Origin: Cavia porcellus
Taxonomy: Eukaryota > Chordata > Mammalia > Rodentia > Caviidae
Direction: 5' to 3'
Assembly (NCBI RefSeq): GCF_034190915.1
Contig: NW_026947499.1
Span: forward strand, 5,306,743-5,370,742
DNA length: 64,000 nt
The translations under genes and the position numbers were made by a program. The notes under the pieces are model-generated. The model was not told the origin of the DNA and did no database searches. It saw only the letters and a list, made by a program, of their open reading frames with translations. This document shows, piece after piece, positions 60,534 through 64,000 of the stretch (positions within the stretch are counted from its first letter, which is position 1; every line of letters begins with the position of its first letter).

Positions 60534-60600
60534 GGTGGGGATGTGACTCAGTGATAGGAGTGCTGGGATATGCTCTGCATCAGCCCAGCACTTCTGCTGG
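60534..60600 (+). mobile_element. ID-like SINE remnant
   Basis: 'gcggtggggatgtgactcag' and 'tgataggagtgctgg' match the 5' half of ID. The 3' half and tail are missing or decayed. Confidence 0.45.
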
Positions 60601-62224
60601 CCTGGTGAATGCCCATTCTGCAGCCTGCAGTGGGGCTGGCACAGAAAAACACTGCTTGCTCCCCTTTCTCTGCCCATGACTGTCACTTGCCCTTGAGATG
60701 CAACCTTTTTCATACTGCAGGCTGTGCTGGCTTAGCACATGGTATGAAGGGGGAAAGGCTTGGTACCAGCAGGTGGCAGCCTAGAAAGCCCCGTGTGAAC
60801 AAGGCCGGCAAAACACAGTTGTGATTCACTCTGCTCTGAGGTCGTGCAGCCAGTGCACCAAGCCCAGAACTGCTCCTGGGGAATTCTGTCATGGAGTAGG
60901 TAATAAGCACTCTGCCTGGATGTCCTCAGCCATCTCACAGGATTGGTGAGACAGTGACACTGGGAGGTGAGGACAGGGCCCACCTCTAATGCCTGGAGCA
61001 AAACAAATAGTCCCAAACTGTTACCCACAGGGGACATCTCCTGTTGACTAAAGTATATTAGGGGCAGACACACTCCTGCTGAGAAGATGACTGGGTTGGA
61101 TCACATGTGTGCTCTGCATGTGATGGGGAGCTCTGCATGTGGGCTCACCAGCTGGCAGGACCTCGACCTGCAGTTAGAGACAATTATCAGTAGGGAGAAG
61201 GGCTGTCCATGTGGGGAGGACTACAGAGGACACTCACGGCCATCTGCTCCAGCCAAAAAGCTGCTGCTGGTTTAACAGAGCTGGAGTTTTGTTCTAGCAA
61301 CACCTTATTGTCTACACTGCAGCCATTTGCTCATCTGTGGCTCGAAGTGTAGATTTCTCTTCACTGAGTTATTTTACCAAGGAATGAATTTCACACTGAT
61401 GTGCACAGGTGATTCTCACTCACTGTTCTCAGGTGAGTTCCTCTCTTCTTGACCTGATGCTTCTAATCAAGTCTGGTATCCATTAGGGATGGTCCAGACC
61501 AGTGTGCATTCTTCAAAAAACAAGACCAAAACAAACTTCCAGAGATAACTAAGAATCCATGTATACTTGTAAGAAATAAAAAGGGATCCACAGTGGTCTT
61601 CTCCAGGGGTGGTAGTGTGCATAACCATTACACAATACCAGAATGGGAATCCTCCCATTCTCCACCTTATTCACACTTCTCCAAGTTTCCTCTCACATTT
61701 CTGTATGGTGCATGTTTCGGGGGGAGCAGTCTTGTGAGACGGACTTGGTCACATAGGAAGATTGTTGTACTTTAAGACTGTGGCTGCTTTTAAATGAGGG
61801 AAATGTGTGCTCTAATATGGATATGTATTCAAATCCATCACCATTCCCAAGGTCATCTGCAGTAACAAGGACCTGGGTTCTTGGCTTCATTCGGCTGCCA
61901 CAGAGTCATTTTCCAAACATGACTCACATGCAAAGTGCAGGCTCTTCTGGGTACCGAGGGCCATTCCAAGGCATTCAGGTGGTTATTGTGCTGGAAGCCC
62001 CAGCAAAGTACAGGGATCAGCCTCCAGGGATCCACTGAGAAACAGCCAGCTCCAGCCACCCAGAGAGTCAACCTGGGGAAAGGAAAGGGTAAAGGAGAGG
62101 CTCATCCATCAAGAAGGGATTTACCCACATTCATGTGTCTTCTACATTGTATTCATTTTAATTCTTTAAGGCTTCATTATAGTATGATGTACACCAAAGA
62201 GGTCCAGCCCTTGAAAGACATAAT
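60601..62224. other. Unassigned DNA
   Basis: Overlapping frames on both strands at 60609-61073 and 61805-62303 have no recognisable features. No repeat recognised. Confidence 0.4.
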
Positions 62225-62262
62225 ATCTGTCTGTCTGTATCTATGTGTTTGTCTATCTATTT
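62225..62262. repeat. Short (TGTC)n/(TATC)n simple repeat
   Basis: Interrupted tetranucleotide repeat of tgtc and tatc words. Confidence 0.7.
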
Positions 62263-62673
62263 GGTTTTTTTTGTCAAAAAGTTTAGTTATGATTTTGAAA
62301 TAATTTAAAGAACAAAATAAAAGATATGTAATAGAGAACAGGGAGATAGAGTTTGTGGAGGTTTGGGAGGGGAGATGGAAAAGGGGAGGTAAAAGTGACC
62401 ACGGTTCAAGAACAAACACATGTGTCAGGTCCCCTAGATGAATGCAGCTCTTTCTTGCAAACACACACCAAGAATCAAGAATTTGGTAATCAGAATCAAG
62501 CAAAACAGTGGTAAAAATATTTGCCTTCAAAGATATGGTAGAAGAAAATCCCTCTTATTTGCTGTATTGTACATGGCCAACCTCCCAAGGGATGCTCACA
62601 TCTCTATCTCCCATTTGCTAAGGGGGGGGGTGGGATGTTTGATTCTCAGCCCGTGTGCTGGCAGGCTCACTAA
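62263..62673. other. Unassigned DNA leading into the tandem array
   Basis: An A/G-rich patch at 62330-62395 has the look of a retroelement 3' purine tract. A G9 run lies at 62622-62630. A degraded partial unit of the following array may lie at about 62640-62673. Confidence 0.35.
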
Positions 62674-63002
62674 CACTTAGCAGGGAGGCGAGCTGGTTAC
62701 TTGATTTTCCAGCACACTAAGATCTAACATGGCATGCATATCAGGAGTCGCTAGTGGTTCTTACCCAAGAGTGGCCACAGCTTGTCAAGCCACAGCCATT
62801 TACCAGGGGGGCGAGCTGATTACTTGATTTCCTGGTGCCCTAAGTTCCAATATAGCGTAGATCTCAGAAGTTGCTGGTGGTTCTCCCCCTGGGGCAGCCA
62901 CAGCCTGCCACACCACAGCCACTTACCAGGGAGCCAAGCTGGTTTCTTGGTTTCCCAGAACCCTAAATTCCAACATAGCGCAGATCTCAGGAGTCGCTGG
63001 TC
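62674..63002. repeat. Tandem repeat of 123-bp units, about 2.7 copies
   Basis: Units begin at 62674, 62797 and 62920 with cacttagcaggg, catttaccaggg and cacttaccaggg, a spacing of exactly 123 each time. Each continues with 'gcgagctg.ttacttg' or a variant, then 'aa..t.caa.at.g.gcatatca' type text, then 'gagtcgct.gtggttc'. The third copy is cut at about 63002. The units are GC-rich with several CpGs. It could be a fragment of a satellite, a VNTR, or a monomeric promoter of another L1 or LTR family. Confidence 0.75.
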
Positions 63003-64000
63003 ATTGTTTTTTTCTTTTCAAGTGTGAATAGGTCCTTAGAACTTAAAATTGTATATCTGATTTATAAGTATTTTTAAAGAATCTTTCAATTGTTATATGA
63101 ATAACAACCATGCACTTATCTGCACCTTCTTCTGTCCATTGACAACAGCTTTGTAAAAACAATGGGTGAGCAATAAAATAAGCTTTCCTGAGCCAAGCTA
63201 CTGTTCCCTCCTAAGGATGCAGCATTGCTTTGGTAAGTGCTTCAGTACTTTATTTTCCTTACAGATAAAACAGCAGAGAACCAGACACACAGCCACAGAG
63301 TATAGAGCTACTTGCCTGTCTCCAGTTCATGCTCTCTGGTTCACCCTCAGGCTGGCACAGGCACACACTCTGCTGCCTCTCAGGAGGAATCTCACCGCAG
63401 GTCACCCCTGGAGAGCGTCATATCACATAGTACCATAGAAATCTGTGCTTTATTTACTTTTGTGTGATTCTAAATTCGTGTTCCGTTTTGGGCCTTCCCA
63501 TAATCCGTCCTCCTTTCAGTATCAGAACTTCATTTATTTTATGGAGTTACTTTCCTTTCTCCCATTCCAGTGATTCACACCTCATTGCATTCGGTTTTTT
63601 CAAGACTGACTTTAACCCCAGACACGGGGAAGTTACCTGACTCAAGCCTAGACCAATCGGTGCATCCGCCTCATGGGGAAAGCATGAAGGGCAAGTATGT
63701 CAGCCAATGAAATCTCACTTTGGGGCTTTGCTAGGTCTGCTAAGAGGAAGCTGTTCCTAAGGCTATCAATTTCCTTTACTTGTTTGTGAACCGTTTGGAC
63801 CTGCAGGTTTCTAACTTGCTTTATTTGAGAAGTGTCTGCCTGAGATAGATGGGGTAAAACAGAGTGAAAGACAAAAGTCCACTAACTGAGAACAGTTTTT
63901 GAGAAATTGATCGCCTCATATGCCTCGAAAAAACATAACAGTGCATTCCATCACCTATGTATTTACTCCTTACATATCTATTTGCACTTAGCCTTGTTCG
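63003..64000. other. Unassigned DNA to the window end
   Basis: No gene recognised. The part from 63590 to 63720 has a CCAAT string (63653-63657) and texture like an ancient mammalian repeat, but I cannot assign it. Confidence 0.4.

Overview
The window is nuclear DNA from a placental mammal, most likely a rodent, and within rodents more probably a squirrel-type or guinea-pig-type lineage than a mouse or rat. The reasons are tRNA-derived ID-like SINEs (for example 37071-37173), a dimeric SINE with an Alu/B1-like left half and an ID-like right half (41767-41957), no recognisable B2 or B4 elements, many MaLR-type LTRs with rodent character, old LINE-1, LINE-2 and MIR remnants, and a large young-looking LINE-1. 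The species call is inference from repeat content only.

No functional protein-coding gene can be supported. Almost all longer reading frames are either LINE-1 fragments or chance frames in GC-richer or simple-repeat DNA. The window reads as a gene-poor, repeat-rich interval.

Layout. 1-4400: mostly unassigned DNA with one ancient repeat and MaLR LTR pieces. 5125-6720: part of an endogenous retrovirus on the minus strand, with an LTR of about 843 bp flanked by a polypurine-like tract on its upstream side and a primer-binding-like site on its downstream side. 6715-24000: single-copy DNA mixed with old LINE-1 pieces, MaLR LTRs, MIR, L2 and a truncated ID SINE. 24390-24710: a decayed mariner-family transposase fragment. 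25330-34250: MLT1/MaLR elements, including one LTR-internal-LTR element (30085-32085), and microsatellites. 35175-43771: ID-like SINEs, an L1 3' end, MIR, the B1-ID dimer, and long homopolymers. 44095-44370: an isolated CpG-rich patch with repeated NRF1-like motifs, the best candidate promoter here. 46490-48815: MaLR elements.

51764-58902 is a near full-length LINE-1 on the minus strand, bounded by a perfect 17-bp target-site duplication. It has a 3' UTR, a broken ORF2, a broken ORF1 and a 5' UTR of about three monomers of roughly 200 bp. ORF2 carries an unusual in-frame 187-bp copy of its own endonuclease segment inserted upstream of the reverse-transcriptase core, and a Tyr in place of the first Asp of the FADD catalytic box. 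58903-64000: unassigned DNA, a GA-rich satellite, an L1 3' UTR fragment, an ID remnant and a 123-bp tandem repeat at 62674-63002.

I see no gene system acting together. The points most worth a second look are the rearranged L1, the CpG patch, the retroviral LTR junction and the 123-bp tandem array.
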